Positions 31,120-40,047 of a DNA stretch of 64,000 nucleotides are shown piece after piece. Both the position numbers and the translations under genes were made by a program. The stretch covers positions 105,810 to 169,809 of the forward strand of contig NZ_QXIR01000006.1 of the NCBI RefSeq assembly GCF_003581585.1. Reading direction: 5' to 3'. The stretch's first letter is position 1, and every line of letters begins with the position of its first letter. The notes under the pieces are model-generated. The model saw only the letters and a list, made by a program, of their open reading frames with translations, had not been told where the DNA came from and did not search any database. Source of the stretch: Bacillus salacetis (lineage in GTDB: Bacteria; Bacillota; Bacilli; Bacillales; Bacillaceae_B).

Positions 31120-31689
31120 TCAGCAAGATTTGTTTTCCGGTTTCGGTTCATAGACGGCACGTGTTCCGCCGATGAGTTTCGGCCTGGATTTGGCCAGTAC
31201 CACATGTGCTTCTCCAAGCATCTTTTGTGAAACCCTGATCGGGACAGCCACGTGTTTCAGATGCATACCTATCAAGGTCTGTCCGATATCGATTCCCGCT
31301 TCAGCCTTGATGAACTCGACGACCACGGGATCTTCAAATTTTTCATAAGCATGGGTCGCCATGGCACCGCCTGCTGTTCTGACGGGAATGACGGAAACCT
31401 CATCGTATCCGCGCCGTTCCGCCCATGACCTTTCCATGACCAATGCACGGTTGAGATGTTCACAGCATTGAAACGCGACCACTGCACCAAGCTCATCAGC
31501 GAATTGTTTCATCTTTTCGAAAATGACCTCGGCTGCCTCTGAGGTCCCGGCTGTTCCAATCCTCTTGCCAATCACTTCTGACGTTGAACAGCCGACCACC
31601 AGCAGATTCCCCTTTTCCAAAGGAGACTGTCCTTTGAACTCAGTTAAGATAGAATCCAATTGCTTATTGAGAACTTCGACATCCATCAT
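31120..31689 (-). CDS. ywlG: YwlG family protein (UPF0340/TIGR01440)
   Basis: The 189-residue product belongs to the YwlG family, conserved between rpiB and glyA in Bacillus; the function is unknown. It shows the family stretches LLVVGCSTSEVIGKRIGTAG, FQCCEHLNRALVMER and TAGGAMATHAYEKF. The Cys/His-rich FQCCEHLNR is a plausible active or metal site. GGAGGCAGCA precedes two consecutive ATGs, either of which may be used. It follows rpiB by about 34 bases and is likely cotranscribed. Confidence 0.88.
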   Translation of the reverse strand: MMDVEVLNKQLDSILTEFKGQSPLEKGNLLVVGCSTSEVIGKRIGTAGTSEAAEVIFEKMKQFADELGAVVAFQCCEHLNRALVMERSWAERRGYDEVSVIPVRTAGGAMATHAYEKFEDPVVVEFIKAEAGIDIGQTLIGMHLKHVAVPIRVSQKMLGEAHVVLAKSRPKLIGGTRAVYEPKPENKSC

Positions 31690-31723
31690 TGCTGCCTCCT
31701 TCTCTTACTTGCATTTCTTTTAA

Positions 31724-32170
31724 TTACCTATGTTTCTCTTCATACTCGGCAATTTTTCCGATACGGCGCTCGTGGCGTCCGCCTTCATATTCCGTTTCCA
31801 GCCAAACCTTGGCGATTTCCCTTGCCAGGCCGGGCCCGATCACTCTCTCGCCCATGGCCAGAACATTGCTGTTATTATGCTGGCGGGTTGCTTTGGCGCT
31901 GAACAAATCGTGGACAAGCGCACAGCGGATCCCTTTTACTTTATTAGCGGAAATACTCATGCCAATCCCTGTACCACAAATCAAAATCCCGCGGTCATAC
32001 TCCCCATTCGCCACTTTTTCAGCAACTGGCTGGGCATAATCAGGGTAATCGACAGATGTATCACATTCACATCCAAAATCATCGAACTCTATCCCCAGTC
32101 CATTAAGTAAATCTTTTATTTCTTCACGGATATTGATACCGCCATGATCTGATGCAATTGCGACTTTCAT
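31724..32170 (-). CDS. rpiB: Ribose-5-phosphate isomerase B
   Basis: RpiB interconverts ribose-5-phosphate and ribulose-5-phosphate in the pentose phosphate pathway. The 148-residue product has the family N-terminus MKVAIASDHGG, DYPDYAQPVAEKV, the catalytic Cys region GILICGTGIGMSISANKV and the phosphate/anion site HNNSNVLAMGERV. AGGAGG precedes the ATG. It corresponds to ywlF of B. subtilis. Confidence 0.95.
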   Translation of the reverse strand: MKVAIASDHGGINIREEIKDLLNGLGIEFDDFGCECDTSVDYPDYAQPVAEKVANGEYDRGILICGTGIGMSISANKVKGIRCALVHDLFSAKATRQHNNSNVLAMGERVIGPGLAREIAKVWLETEYEGGRHERRIGKIAEYEEKHR

Positions 32171-32354
32171 GCCGTATTCCTCCTGCCGTATTGTGTTATA
32201 GTTTAATTTTTACATAACCGCAAAAAATTATAAAGTTTATCGCCTGTCTTTCAAATAAAAATTTCTTTTTAGAACCTGATACTGCAATGGGAAGAAGGTT
32301 TTTCCTCTGCACATAAAGAATTTAGTAAAAAAATGACTGGAACAGGAGAATTGT

Positions 32355-32918
32355 ATGTCTGAGAAAAATCATCCAAGAGTGGTAATAGGTGCAGGGGAAC
32401 ACAATAACAATCCCGATTGGCTTCAAACACAAGAATCAGAATTAAACCTCTTGAACCGAAAAGATTGGGAAGATAAATTCGCGGTCGATTCGCTGGAAGC
32501 CATCCTGGCAGAACATGTATGGGAACACTTAAGTTTTGAAGAAGGCGTCAAGGCTGCCGAAGTCTGCTTCGATTTTTTAAAGCCTGGCGGTTACATCCGC
32601 TGTGCAGTCCCTGATGGATACTTTCCGGACGAAAATTATCAGGAAGGGGTAAAGGTCGGCGGACCCGGACCCGCGGATCATCCTGCGGCAAGCCATAAAA
32701 TCGTCCATACTTATAAAACCATAACCTCGATGTTTGAAGAAGCGGGGTTTCAAGTGAACCTGCTCGAATTCTGTGATGAGAATGGAACCTTCCATCATAC
32801 TGACTGGGACGAAAAAGAAGGATTTATTTACCGGTCATTCCGTTTTGATCATCGAAACAAGGATGGAAATTTAGGGTTTCTTTCCCTCATTGTCGATGCA
32901 GTCAAACCTGAACAGTAA
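32355..32918 (+). CDS. Predicted SAM-dependent methyltransferase-like protein (COG4627-type)
   Basis: The 187-residue product has only part of a class I methyltransferase fold: AILAEHVWEHLSFEEGVKAA (motif IV/post-IV region), LKPGGYIRCAVPDGYFPD (motif VI region) and MFEEAGFQVNLLEF. The SAM-binding glycine-rich loop is reduced to VVIGAGEHNNNPDWL. It resembles the COG4627 predicted methyltransferases. AGGAGA precedes the ATG. It is a single plus-strand gene between divergent rpiB and a convergent chemoreceptor, an insertion relative to B. subtilis. The substrate is unknown. Confidence 0.7.
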   Translation: MSEKNHPRVVIGAGEHNNNPDWLQTQESELNLLNRKDWEDKFAVDSLEAILAEHVWEHLSFEEGVKAAEVCFDFLKPGGYIRCAVPDGYFPDENYQEGVKVGGPGPADHPAASHKIVHTYKTITSMFEEAGFQVNLLEFCDENGTFHHTDWDEKEGFIYRSFRFDHRNKDGNLGFLSLIVDAVKPEQ

Positions 32919-32927
32919 CCCACAAGA

Positions 32928-32966
32928 AAAATCCGCCATTCAGATGCTGGCGGATTTTCATTTTTA
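32928..32966 (+). terminator. Terminator of the methyltransferase-like gene
   Basis: AATCCGCCA (32930-32938) pairs with TGGCGGATT (32948-32956), followed by TTCATTTTT. Confidence 0.85.
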
Positions 32967-33056
32967 CTTCGCATAAAATGGCGCTTTTTGAAACTTTTCC
33001 ATTAGCCGCTCTCACTTATGGCCTGTCATTTTCAGATGAAAGCTCTGCGATCAATT

Positions 33057-34352
33057 TTATAAACGAAAGCGCGTAATTGTATTTTTCAGGTTTTCCGCCT
33101 GCTTTTGCAGGTCACTGGCAAGCTGCTCGACACTTCCCATGACCGCTGCCTGATCTCTGGTGGCAGCTGCCACTTCAACCGCTCCTGCAGACGTTTCTTC
33201 TGCAATGGCCGCGACTTCCTGGGACTGTGTGGAGGTGGATTCAATGTACTCCATCTGCTCGTCTACAAGGCCGGAAATCTGCTGGACGGATTCAGCCATT
33301 TCGTTGATCGTTACCGTCATTTCTTCAATGGCCAGATTCGTTTGGGTCCCTTTTTTCACTTCATTATTGGCACTCTCGACCTGCGTAGTGATTCTGCCGA
33401 CCACATCGCCGACCTCTGTCTGGATGTTTTTGATCAATTCGGAAATGCCCTGAACCGCTTTCCCGCTCTCATCGGCAAGCTTTCTCACTTCCTCCGCCAC
33501 GACCGCAAAGCCTTTCCCGTGTTCACCGGCTCTTGCTGCTTCGATGGAAGCATTCAGAGCAAGCAGATTTGTTTGTGCGGCAATATCGCCCACAAGCTGG
33601 ATGATCTGCTCGACTTTTTTGGCATTGTCTTCTAAACGTCGGACCGCTTCAAGTGAATCTTCGTTATCTTTTGCAAGAGCTTCAATTCCATCTACAAGAG
33701 AATTGATGACTTTTTTACTCTCAGTCAGATCTTTCAGCATTTCCGTTGAAATGGTTTCTGAAGACTTCGAGCGGTTTTGAACTTCCTGCGCAATCCTGAT
33801 GACATCATCCACGGATTCTGCAGTCGATTGGATCGATACCGCAGAGCTCTCGGCACCTGCAGAAATCTCATTGATCGTGACAGCGATTCCTTCTGCTTGC
33901 TGGGAAGCCTTGGATGAAGCACTTGAGATATGGATTACGGTATCGTTGGTTTTATTAAAATTATCGTCAATATTGTGGACCATTTCTCTGAGGTTCGCCA
34001 GCATAGAATTGAACGCTGTGCCTAACGAGCGGATCTCATCGTCGGATTTTGGCAGCTGCACATCATCATGGATATTTCCTTGTGACGCCTGGATGGCTGC
34101 TTTCTCAAGATTTTGCAGCGGCTTTGTGATGAAACCTGCCACGAAAAATGCCAGTACCCCTGACCAAAAAATCCCCAACGCTAATGTCGCCGTTGTAAAT
34201 ACAGCTTCGTTCATCCCAGCTGCAAAGGCGGGCCGGATATAATAGATAAAAAATGCACTGGTAGAATACGTTATGACTGCCAGCAATGTGATGAATAAGA
34301 CCAGTTTCTTCCTCAACCCGAATTTGTAGCTATTTTTCTTTTCCGTTTCCAT
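33057..34352 (-). CDS. Methyl-accepting chemotaxis protein without a sensor domain
   Basis: The 431-residue receptor has two adjacent transmembrane helices (about 18-38 and 46-66), a HAMP domain (about 66-118, [19 protein letters not shown]) and a cytoplasmic signalling domain. The hairpin tip is [37 protein letters not shown]. Almost nothing lies outside the membrane. It ends without a CheR-binding pentapeptide. The ATG at 34352 follows AAGGGGAAC; an upstream ATG overlapping the ywlE stop (ATGA) is possible. It may sense membrane, redox or cytoplasmic signals. Confidence 0.88.
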   Translation of the reverse strand: METEKKNSYKFGLRKKLVLFITLLAVITYSTSAFFIYYIRPAFAAGMNEAVFTTATLALGIFWSGVLAFFVAGFITKPLQNLEKAAIQASQGNIHDDVQLPKSDDEIRSLGTAFNSMLANLREMVHNIDDNFNKTNDTVIHISSASSKASQQAEGIAVTINEISAGAESSAVSIQSTAESVDDVIRIAQEVQNRSKSSETISTEMLKDLTESKKVINSLVDGIEALAKDNEDSLEAVRRLEDNAKKVEQIIQLVGDIAAQTNLLALNASIEAARAGEHGKGFAVVAEEVRKLADESGKAVQGISELIKNIQTEVGDVVGRITTQVESANNEVKKGTQTNLAIEEMTVTINEMAESVQQISGLVDEQMEYIESTSTQSQEVAAIAEETSAGAVEVAAATRDQAAVMGSVEQLASDLQKQAENLKNTITRFRL

Positions 34353-34375
34353 GCCTAGTTCCCCTTCCATGCTCC

Positions 34376-34819
34376 TCATGATTTCTTTAGTTTTTCAATC
34401 ATCCTGTCAATCAGTCCATCCAGCTCCCGGTAGGTTGCACGATAGACCTCCACGCTTCCGCCAAATGGATCTGAAACATCCCGGCCAAACTCTTCTTCTG
34501 TGACAAACTCTTTCAACGTAAACGTCTTGTCCGCTGCCTGAGGTTGCATGGATGCGATTGATTGTTTATGTCCCTCAGTCATGGTGAAAATATAGTCCGC
34601 CCACTGAATATCCCCCGGGGTCAGCGAACTGGATGTGTGTTCATGTATTATATCGTTCTCTTTCAGAACTTCTTGAGTCTGAAAGGAGGCTTTTTGTCCA
34701 TCTGCTGCAAAAACACCGGCAGATTTCACCTGGAACCGGTCTTTTCCCTTATGTTTCAAAAGAGCTTCCGCCATGGGGCTGCGGCATGTGTTTCCCGTGC
34801 AAACAAATAATATATTCAT
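34376..34819 (-). CDS. ywlE: Protein-arginine phosphatase YwlE
   Basis: YwlE belongs to the low-molecular-weight tyrosine phosphatase fold but in B. subtilis removes phosphate from phosphoarginine, countering the McsB kinase that marks proteins for ClpCP. The 147-residue product has the P-loop CTGNTCRS (7-14), with the Thr that selects arginine over tyrosine. The general acid Asp lies in [23 protein letters not shown] precedes the ATG. Its stop touches the alternative start of the chemoreceptor gene. Confidence 0.93.
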   Translation of the reverse strand: MNILFVCTGNTCRSPMAEALLKHKGKDRFQVKSAGVFAADGQKASFQTQEVLKENDIIHEHTSSSLTPGDIQWADYIFTMTEGHKQSIASMQPQAADKTFTLKEFVTEEEFGRDVSDPFGGSVEVYRATYRELDGLIDRMIEKLKKS

Positions 34820-34899
34820 ATTTGACCATCTCCTTACCCCTATTATAAGCCATTGTCCGACAACTCTATAGCCGGGTTTGGGAGAAATATAAAAAATCC

Positions 34900-34993
34900 C
34901 TTCAGCGCTTTAAAGCACCGAGGGACTGTCCCCACTTACGTTAACGCGTTAAAGCGGCGGGGGACTGTCCCCCGCCGCGCTAAAGCACTAAAG
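34900..34993. repeat. 55-bp palindrome family, copy 9 (two overlapping units)
   Basis: One unit with the imperfect core AGGGACTGTCCCC runs into a second with a GGGGGACTGTCCCCC core and CGGCGG/CCGCCG arms. It lies between ywlE and the mntP stop. Confidence 0.82.
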
Positions 34994-35003
34994 ACCTTAC
35001 CGT

Positions 35004-35558
35004 TTAAAACGGAAGCAGCAGTTTGATTCCGAAAGCAAAGAGAATGCAGCCTCCCAAAGCTTCACTGTAAGAACCAAGCCAGCCTTGAACACGGCGGCCG
35101 ACCAGCAGCCCGCACCAGGTCAGGATGGTCGCTGCCACTCCAAAGCAAATCACGGCTGCGGCTGTTCTTGCACCGAATATTCCCAATGTCAGCCCGACCG
35201 AAAAACTGTCCAGGCTGACACTCAAAGCAAATAGGAGAAGGCCGAAGCCGACTGGTGTCATCACTGGACTTTCGTCACTCTTAAAGCTCGCCAGCACCAT
35301 CTGGATTCCCAGCACGATCAACAGGACCCCTCCTGCATAGGCAGCAAACGAACCGAATTTTTCTGAAAGGAACTTACCAGTCATCATACCGAGCAGCGGC
35401 ATCCATACATGAAACAACCCTACCGTGATGCCTATGTAGAAAATCTGCCGCAGGCGAAGTTTCACCATCCCCATTCCAATCCCTATCGAAAAGGCATCCA
35501 TCCCAAGGGCAAATGCCATCAACATCAACGTGAACAATTCCGCTATAACCGCCGTCAT
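35004..35558 (-). CDS. mntP: Manganese efflux pump MntP
   Basis: MntP exports manganese and protects against its excess. The 184-residue product has six helices in two repeats, each with the family's acidic membrane motif: [14 protein letters not shown] (about 18-31) and [14 protein letters not shown] (about 110-123). The start at 35558 has AAAGGAGG; 37 upstream codons run into a MITE-like element and are rejected. No yybP-ykoY manganese riboswitch could be recognised upstream. It matches ywlD of B. subtilis. Confidence 0.93.
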   Translation of the reverse strand: MTAVIAELFTLMLMAFALGMDAFSIGIGMGMVKLRLRQIFYIGITVGLFHVWMPLLGMMTGKFLSEKFGSFAAYAGGVLLIVLGIQMVLASFKSDESPVMTPVGFGLLLFALSVSLDSFSVGLTLGIFGARTAAAVICFGVAATILTWCGLLVGRRVQGWLGSYSEALGGCILFAFGIKLLLPF

Positions 35559-35629
35559 TTCATTTCCTCCTTTGGACGTGCCTACATCAAACTCTATGCT
35601 GGTCCAGAAGGAAATATATCTGTTTATTA

Positions 35630-35902
35630 ATGTCTTTTCGTAAACCTTGCTGCTGATTACAAAAATCAATCCATGATGGATTAGAGATTTTTAAACCGGA
35701 TGGGAATCAACAAGCTTTGTTGTTTTTAAATGGCTGAATTCAAAAAATCCCAAGAGCCGGATTCCTCCCGTGTTCCAAAGTATTTCTCTTGAAAAATGGA
35801 GAACAGCTCTTTTCTTCCCTGCAACTGGAGTTTTTTCGGTGAATTAACAGGATATTATCTGCAATTCATATTTAATAACAACAAAGTTTACCCTAAAGAG
35901 CC
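35630..35902 (+). mobile_element. MITE-like element, longer copy 2 (about 273 bp)
   Basis: The left end TCTTTTCGTAAACCTTGCTG and right end AACAACAAAGTTTAC...AAAGAGCC are inverted versions of each other. The interior from about 35735 (AAAAATCCCAAGAGCCGGAT) matches the 51805 copy; the first 100 bases are extra. It lies directly upstream of mntP and may shape its promoter. Confidence 0.7.
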
Positions 35903-35975
35903 TTTCAAATAAATAAGTTTAGTGAAAAATCCTTTTGATAGAATATTCATTAATATAATGAAGGGAAGTTAACTT

Positions 35976-36101
35976 TTGTTTTTCTTGTACACAAGTCTAT
36001 TTTTAATTGTTGGGTATTTCTTTATCCTGTCTTTAATAAAGGCGAGTAAAGGCGAAGCAAGCCCTCACCTTGCAGCCTTTCTTTTTATTGTTTGGGCTTA
36101 A
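35976..36101 (+). CDS. Possible 41-residue hydrophobic peptide (TTG start)
   Basis: AAGGGAAG (35961-35968) lies 7 bases before a TTG that opens 41 codons. The product reads MFFLYTSLFLIVGYFFILSL, then IKASKGEASPH and LAAFLFIVWA: a membrane helix, a charged loop and a second hydrophobic end. A TATAAT at 35954 is too close to serve it. Part of 36050-36092 can also fold as a terminator-like hairpin. It could be a real membrane peptide or chance reading of T-rich DNA. Confidence 0.25.
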   Translation: MFFLYTSLFLIVGYFFILSLIKASKGEASPHLAAFLFIVWA

Positions 36102-36180
36102 TTGTCAATAATTGTTACCGTCAATATATTGGCACTTTAAACTTTCCTGGTTTATTCCCTGGGAGTAAAGCAGCACATTG
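36102..36180. other. Intergenic DNA downstream of ywlC
   Basis: AT-rich and without a gene or repeat that I can support. Confidence 0.4.
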
Positions 36181-36214
36181 AAAAGAAGCCCGGGAGGTTC
36201 CCGGGCTTCTTTAT
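36180..36214 (-). terminator. ywlC terminator
   Basis: AAAGAAGCCCGGGA pairs with its complement (about 36182-36195 and 36198-36212); TTTTC follows on the minus strand. It lies 63 bases past the stop codon. Confidence 0.82.
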
Positions 36215-36276
36215 GTGTTAGTTATATAGCTTTTTATTCAGTGAAAATGACGGTTTGGTAAGTTAACCTGCCGCTC

Positions 36277-37323
36277 CTAACTCTCTTTTATCAAATTATG
36301 TCCAGCTGCTTTCTGGAGCCTGTTCATGACAGCCATGCCGACCCCATCAGTCGGGAACGTTTCTGAAAATATGATGTCAACATCACTTTCGTTAAATGAA
36401 CGAAGTACATCGTATAACGAATGCGCGACAGAGTTGAGGTCCGAGCGGAAGCCGCAGGCGAGGATCTTATCCGCTTGGTAAAAATTCTTGTTTTCTTCCG
36501 TTGTCAGAACGCCTGCCTTCAATCCGGCATTTCGCTTTTCATCAATCAATGATTGGACCCATTCCTTTGTACCTTCTGCTAAAATCATCGGTGCATCAGG
36601 GGCATAGTGGGTGTATTTCATTCCCGGTGATTTCGGGGCACCTTCTCCCTTAGCCAGAGAAGGATCCACCTCCACAGGGCCGGCCGCTTCTTCCAGCTGT
36701 TCTCTCGTTACACCGCCCGGCCTCAGGATAACCGGGATTTCAGAAGTGCAATCGACAACCGTCGATTCAACACCAACACCCGTTTCCCCGCCATCAATGA
36801 TTCCGCTGATCTTTCCATCCAAATCCTGTGTAACATGATTGGCAGCTGTAGGGCTCGGCCGCCCGGAAACGTTCGCGCTTGGTGCAGCAACCGGAAGGTC
36901 CGCCGCTTCGATCAGCGCCAGCGCTACCGGGTGATCCGGCATCCTGATTCCCACTGAATCAAGTCCGGCCGTCACTTTTTCCGAAAGCACCCCTTCCCTT
37001 TTATTAAAAATAATCGTTAAAGGGCCTGGCCAAAACTTATTCATCAAGGTTTGCGCTGCATCTGGAATGCCGCTGACCAGCTCATTCAACTGATCCTTGT
37101 TGGAGATGTGGACAATCAGGGGATTGTCGCTCGGCCTTCCTTTTGCGGCAAAAATTTTATCCACCGCTTCATCCGATTTTGCATTGGCTCCAAGTCCGTA
37201 AACCGTTTCGGTTGGAAACGCAACAACTTCATTATTCTTTATAAATTGAGAAGCTTCCACAATCTGTGGACAACTTTCATTAATATCCACATTGTTCTCC
37301 ACAGTCCAGTAATTCATCTTCAT
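36277..37323 (-). CDS. ywlC: Threonylcarbamoyl-AMP synthase (Sua5/YwlC type)
   Basis: This enzyme makes threonylcarbamoyl-AMP from threonine, bicarbonate and ATP, the first step of the t6A modification of tRNAs reading ANN codons. The 348-residue product has the YrdC domain (about 20-205: AFPTETVYGLGANA, KGRPSDNPLIVHI, PSANVSGRPSPTAANHV). The PGMKYTHYAPDAP linker and the smaller Sua5 domain follow (about 245-340), so it is the two-domain Sua5 type. AAAGGTGG precedes the first ATG. It follows the ywlB gene with intergenic DNA between. Confidence 0.95.
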   Translation of the reverse strand: MKMNYWTVENNVDINESCPQIVEASQFIKNNEVVAFPTETVYGLGANAKSDEAVDKIFAAKGRPSDNPLIVHISNKDQLNELVSGIPDAAQTLMNKFWPGPLTIIFNKREGVLSEKVTAGLDSVGIRMPDHPVALALIEAADLPVAAPSANVSGRPSPTAANHVTQDLDGKISGIIDGGETGVGVESTVVDCTSEIPVILRPGGVTREQLEEAAGPVEVDPSLAKGEGAPKSPGMKYTHYAPDAPMILAEGTKEWVQSLIDEKRNAGLKAGVLTTEENKNFYQADKILACGFRSDLNSVAHSLYDVLRSFNESDVDIIFSETFPTDGVGMAVMNRLQKAAGHNLIKES

Positions 37324-37516
37324 TGTGATCCACCTTTATCTTTTCGAACAAGATTTATGTCGAGAAAGCTCGTTTCCCGCTGAAATTTAACTATCCTATA
37401 TCATTTCTACTTTTGCAAGTATATTAAAAATGAGCGAGTTATTCAAACCTTATCCACAAAATGTGTATAACTCGAATAACTTTGTGCATAACTATGTGTA
37501 CATCTTAGAGTATTCA

Positions 37517-37571
37517 CTTTAACACAGTAAAGCAGTGAGGGACTGTCCCCCACTGCTTTACTGTGTTAAAG
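37517..37571. repeat. 55-bp palindrome family, copy 10
   Basis: CTTTAACACAGTAAAGCAGTG and its complement flank AGGGACTGTCCCC. It lies 4 bases past the ywlB stop. Confidence 0.9.
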
Positions 37572-37575
37572 TGTG

Positions 37576-38016
37576 CTAAAATTCAAATTTCATGATGGTG
37601 CAGTTATCCACTGTGGATAACGCTTTGGCGTGTGTGAAATGTGTAAGTTCTTCAGGATATTCCGGTTTATCCACTTGCTTAAAGCCCAGCAGATTAAAGA
37701 ACTGTACGGAGGTCTGTTTGTTGGAAACGAGGAAAAGAGTGGATAACTGCTTTTCCCTGCCCAACTGCAGGATTTCCTGAAATAGAGCAAACAGATCCGC
37801 CCCGTCCATACCCGGTTTGACGACGAGTGATCGCAGCAGGCCCGTCCTTTCCTGAATTTCCAAGCCGAGAGAACCATCAATCTCCCCTCCTTCATTCTCC
37901 ACGAGCAGAAAGTTATCAACAATCTCTTCCACCCCCAGTGAACTTACTCCTGCCAGATCCAAAAACTCCTTAATGTTTGCGATATCTTTTTCCACAGCTT
38001 TTCTGATTGTCTTCAC
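37576..38016 (-). CDS. ywlB: GNAT-like acetyltransferase YwlB
   Basis: The 146-residue product has a GNAT-type fold: RKAVEKDIANIKEFLDLAG at the start, RSLVVKPGMDGADLFALFQ (acetyl-CoA-binding V-x-P-x-x-x-G/A region, here altered) and a C-terminal SVQFFNLLGFKQVDKPEYPEEL. It corresponds by position to ywlB of B. subtilis. The Q/RxxGxG/A loop is not canonical. A start at the GTG at 38016 is preferred; an earlier GTG (38028) overlaps the Shine-Dalgarno. The substrate is unknown. Confidence 0.78.
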   Translation of the reverse strand: MKTIRKAVEKDIANIKEFLDLAGVSSLGVEEIVDNFLLVENEGGEIDGSLGLEIQERTGLLRSLVVKPGMDGADLFALFQEILQLGREKQLSTLFLVSNKQTSVQFFNLLGFKQVDKPEYPEELTHFTHAKALSTVDNCTIMKFEF

Positions 38017-38127
38017 TGATCCCTGCACCCTCTCAATTAATCTTTATAATTAATAGATATGTAATGAGAGAGTAAAAAGAACAAAAGAGATTCTTTTTTG
38101 GGAAGAATCTCTTCTGGTTATCTGTTT

Positions 38128-38955
38128 TTATGGAATCAATTTTTTGATGAAGTCTACTACGAAAAATCTTACTTCCACTTCACTTTCTTCTTCCTTTACA
38201 AAAAGCTGGTCATCCTGAGCATCAGCCGGCTCTGTTTTAACACTATCCACAACTTGTCCACTTCCCAATTGTTCAGAAACTTCATCGGTTTCAGGTGTTT
38301 CTGGAGCTTCGCTGACTGGTGCATGCTCTTCTTCTGGAATCTCTTTTACACCAGGAATGGCTTCCTCTTCTGACACAGCCGTTTCAGCAGACACTTCATC
38401 TACTTCACTGGCTTCTGCAGTAGTTTCAAAGCCCGGACTCCTTACAGCTGTTCCGCTTGAAAAATCGAGGAAGCATAAAGGCGGGTAAAGCACACACCAC
38501 CAGTTGGCGCCTTGGCCGCTGCCAAGGGTGATCAGGATGGCTTCATATTCCCCGGCAGGATATAAAAACTGGCCGTAAAGCTTCGTCGGGAAATCGACTT
38601 TGCCAAACTCTACATTGACCGTTTGGGACAGGCCTTCCTCTTCCATGACATCTTCTGCAATTTCCTGCAGCTCCGGAAGACCCGCTTTGATTGTTGTACG
38701 CGCTTCTTCAAGAGAAGTGAGTTGTTCAACCCAGACAGTGATTTCTTCATTGACCCGGTCACGGATCAAACGTTTGACCGCCTGATCTTCTTCCTTGTCA
38801 CTGTCTGCCAGTATCCTGAGCCTGATCGCTTCGTTCGGAATGACCTGGACCTCCTGCTGTGCAGAAATAGATTCCTGTTTCGGTATATATAAACTTAAAA
38901 TAGTTCCCATACATAAAGTGATAATGTACATCCATGCTAATTTAGTTGATTTCAT
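38128..38955 (-). CDS. spoIIR: Stage II sporulation protein R (SpoIIR)
   Basis: SpoIIR is made in the forespore under sigma-F and exported into the intermembrane space, where it triggers SpoIIGA to cut pro-sigma-E in the mother cell. The 275-residue product has an N-terminal helix (about 6-24, AWMYIITLCMGTILSLY). The SpoIIR domain carries IPNEAIRLRILADSDKEEDQ, VEFGKVDFPTKLYGQFLYPAGEY and GANWWCVLYPPLCFLDFSSG. A Glu-rich tail of about 90 residues is longer than in B. subtilis (224 residues total). The start is uncertain: ATG 38955 or GTG 38964. Confidence 0.93.
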   Translation of the reverse strand: MKSTKLAWMYIITLCMGTILSLYIPKQESISAQQEVQVIPNEAIRLRILADSDKEEDQAVKRLIRDRVNEEITVWVEQLTSLEEARTTIKAGLPELQEIAEDVMEEEGLSQTVNVEFGKVDFPTKLYGQFLYPAGEYEAILITLGSGQGANWWCVLYPPLCFLDFSSGTAVRSPGFETTAEASEVDEVSAETAVSEEEAIPGVKEIPEEEHAPVSEAPETPETDEVSEQLGSGQVVDSVKTEPADAQDDQLFVKEEESEVEVRFFVVDFIKKLIP

Positions 38956-39068
38956 TTCCTCCACCGTCCCTTCAGTAAAACAGTGTGGTCAGAAATGCGA
39001 TTTCTTAAACTAGCAAAATCAAATAAATTTAAAAATGGCAAAATACTAGAATTATAGCTTTGCTCTGC

Positions 39069-39168
39069 TGCGTTAAAGTAACAGGGGACTGTCCCCGGGC
39101 GTGGTAACGCGGTAACGCAGCACCGCGCTGAAAGGGACAGTCCCCCTTAGCGCGGCAATGCGGTAAAG
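39069..39168. repeat. 55-bp palindrome family, copy 11 (degenerate double)
   Basis: Two cores, GGGGACTGTCCCC and AGGGACAGTCCCCC, carry GC-rich arms with mismatches. It lies 13 bases past the prmC stop. Confidence 0.78.
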
Positions 39169-39180
39169 CATAACCCATTA

Positions 39181-40047
39181 TCAGCCTTTCGTGCAGAAAA
39201 CCATTCTGTCTTTGCCGTTAATATCAGGGATGATTTCAGTATGGGTATCCGGGAATGCTCCCCGCAGCATGCCTGCCACCGCTTCTCCCTGGCCCGCTCC
39301 GATTTCGAAGCCAACCAGGAACCGGTCTTTCATGACAAGCGGCAGTTCTTCCATAAAGCGCTGATAGAACTCCAGCCCGCTTTCGCCGCCGAAAAGAGCC
39401 GAATGAGGTTCATGATCTTTCACCACTTCGGATAACGAAGGCAGGTCACCCAAAGGAATATATGGAGGATTGGACACCAGAACATCCACCTTCATCCCTC
39501 GTGAAATCAACGGCTCCAGAAGATCTCCCTCTATAAATACCACTTCAGCACCTAGAACCTCGGCATTTTGCCGGGCAACGTCCAAAGCCTCACCTGAAAT
39601 ATCCACAGCACAAACCGACAACTCCGGCTTCTCTGCTTTCAATGAAACAGCAATCGCCCCGCTGCCGGTTCCGATATCCGCCAGCTCCAGCCTCTCTGCA
39701 GCCCCGAAATGCACCCGGATTTTTTCCAGCGTATGATATACCAACTCCTCGGTTTCAGGACGGGGAATCAGTACATCTCCGTTGACCAAAAACTGCCGTC
39801 CATAAAATTCCTCGGAACCGATGATGTGCTGGATCGGCGTTCCCTGAATGTGATCCGTGATCCCGCGGACGAATTCCAATTTTTCCTGATCCTTCAGCAC
39901 CAGCCGCTGATTTGCCAGCAGCTGCGACCTGTCCATCTTCAAAAGATGCTTCATTAATAGTTCTCCCGCATTTTCATCCCGCTTGTTTTCTATCAAAAAA
40001 GAAGAAGCCCATTTTAGGGCTTCAAAAACTGTATCGCAATTTCTCAT
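39181..40047 (-). CDS. prmC: Peptide chain release factor N5-glutamine methyltransferase PrmC
   Basis: PrmC methylates the Gln of the GGQ motif in release factors RF1 and RF2, speeding termination. The 288-residue product has an N-terminal helical domain with [27 protein letters not shown], the SAM motif [19 protein letters not shown] (about 121-139) and the substrate-glutamine motif VSNPPYIP (about 190-197). Its ATG shares one base with the prfA stop (TAATG), and prfA encodes its substrate, so coupling is clear. Confidence 0.96.
   Translation of the reverse strand: MRNCDTVFEALKWASSFLIENKRDENAGELLMKHLLKMDRSQLLANQRLVLKDQEKLEFVRGITDHIQGTPIQHIIGSEEFYGRQFLVNGDVLIPRPETEELVYHTLEKIRVHFGAAERLELADIGTGSGAIAVSLKAEKPELSVCAVDISGEALDVARQNAEVLGAEVVFIEGDLLEPLISRGMKVDVLVSNPPYIPLGDLPSLSEVVKDHEPHSALFGGESGLEFYQRFMEELPLVMKDRFLVGFEIGAGQGEAVAGMLRGAFPDTHTEIIPDINGKDRMVFCTKG

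Noticed and set aside
35954..35959. TATAAT as promoter of the 41-codon hydrophobic frame
   Set aside because: Transcription from it would begin inside the Shine-Dalgarno.
35559..36180. yybP-ykoY manganese riboswitch upstream of mntP
   Set aside because: The conserved loops of that riboswitch are not present on the minus strand; most of the region is a MITE-like element.
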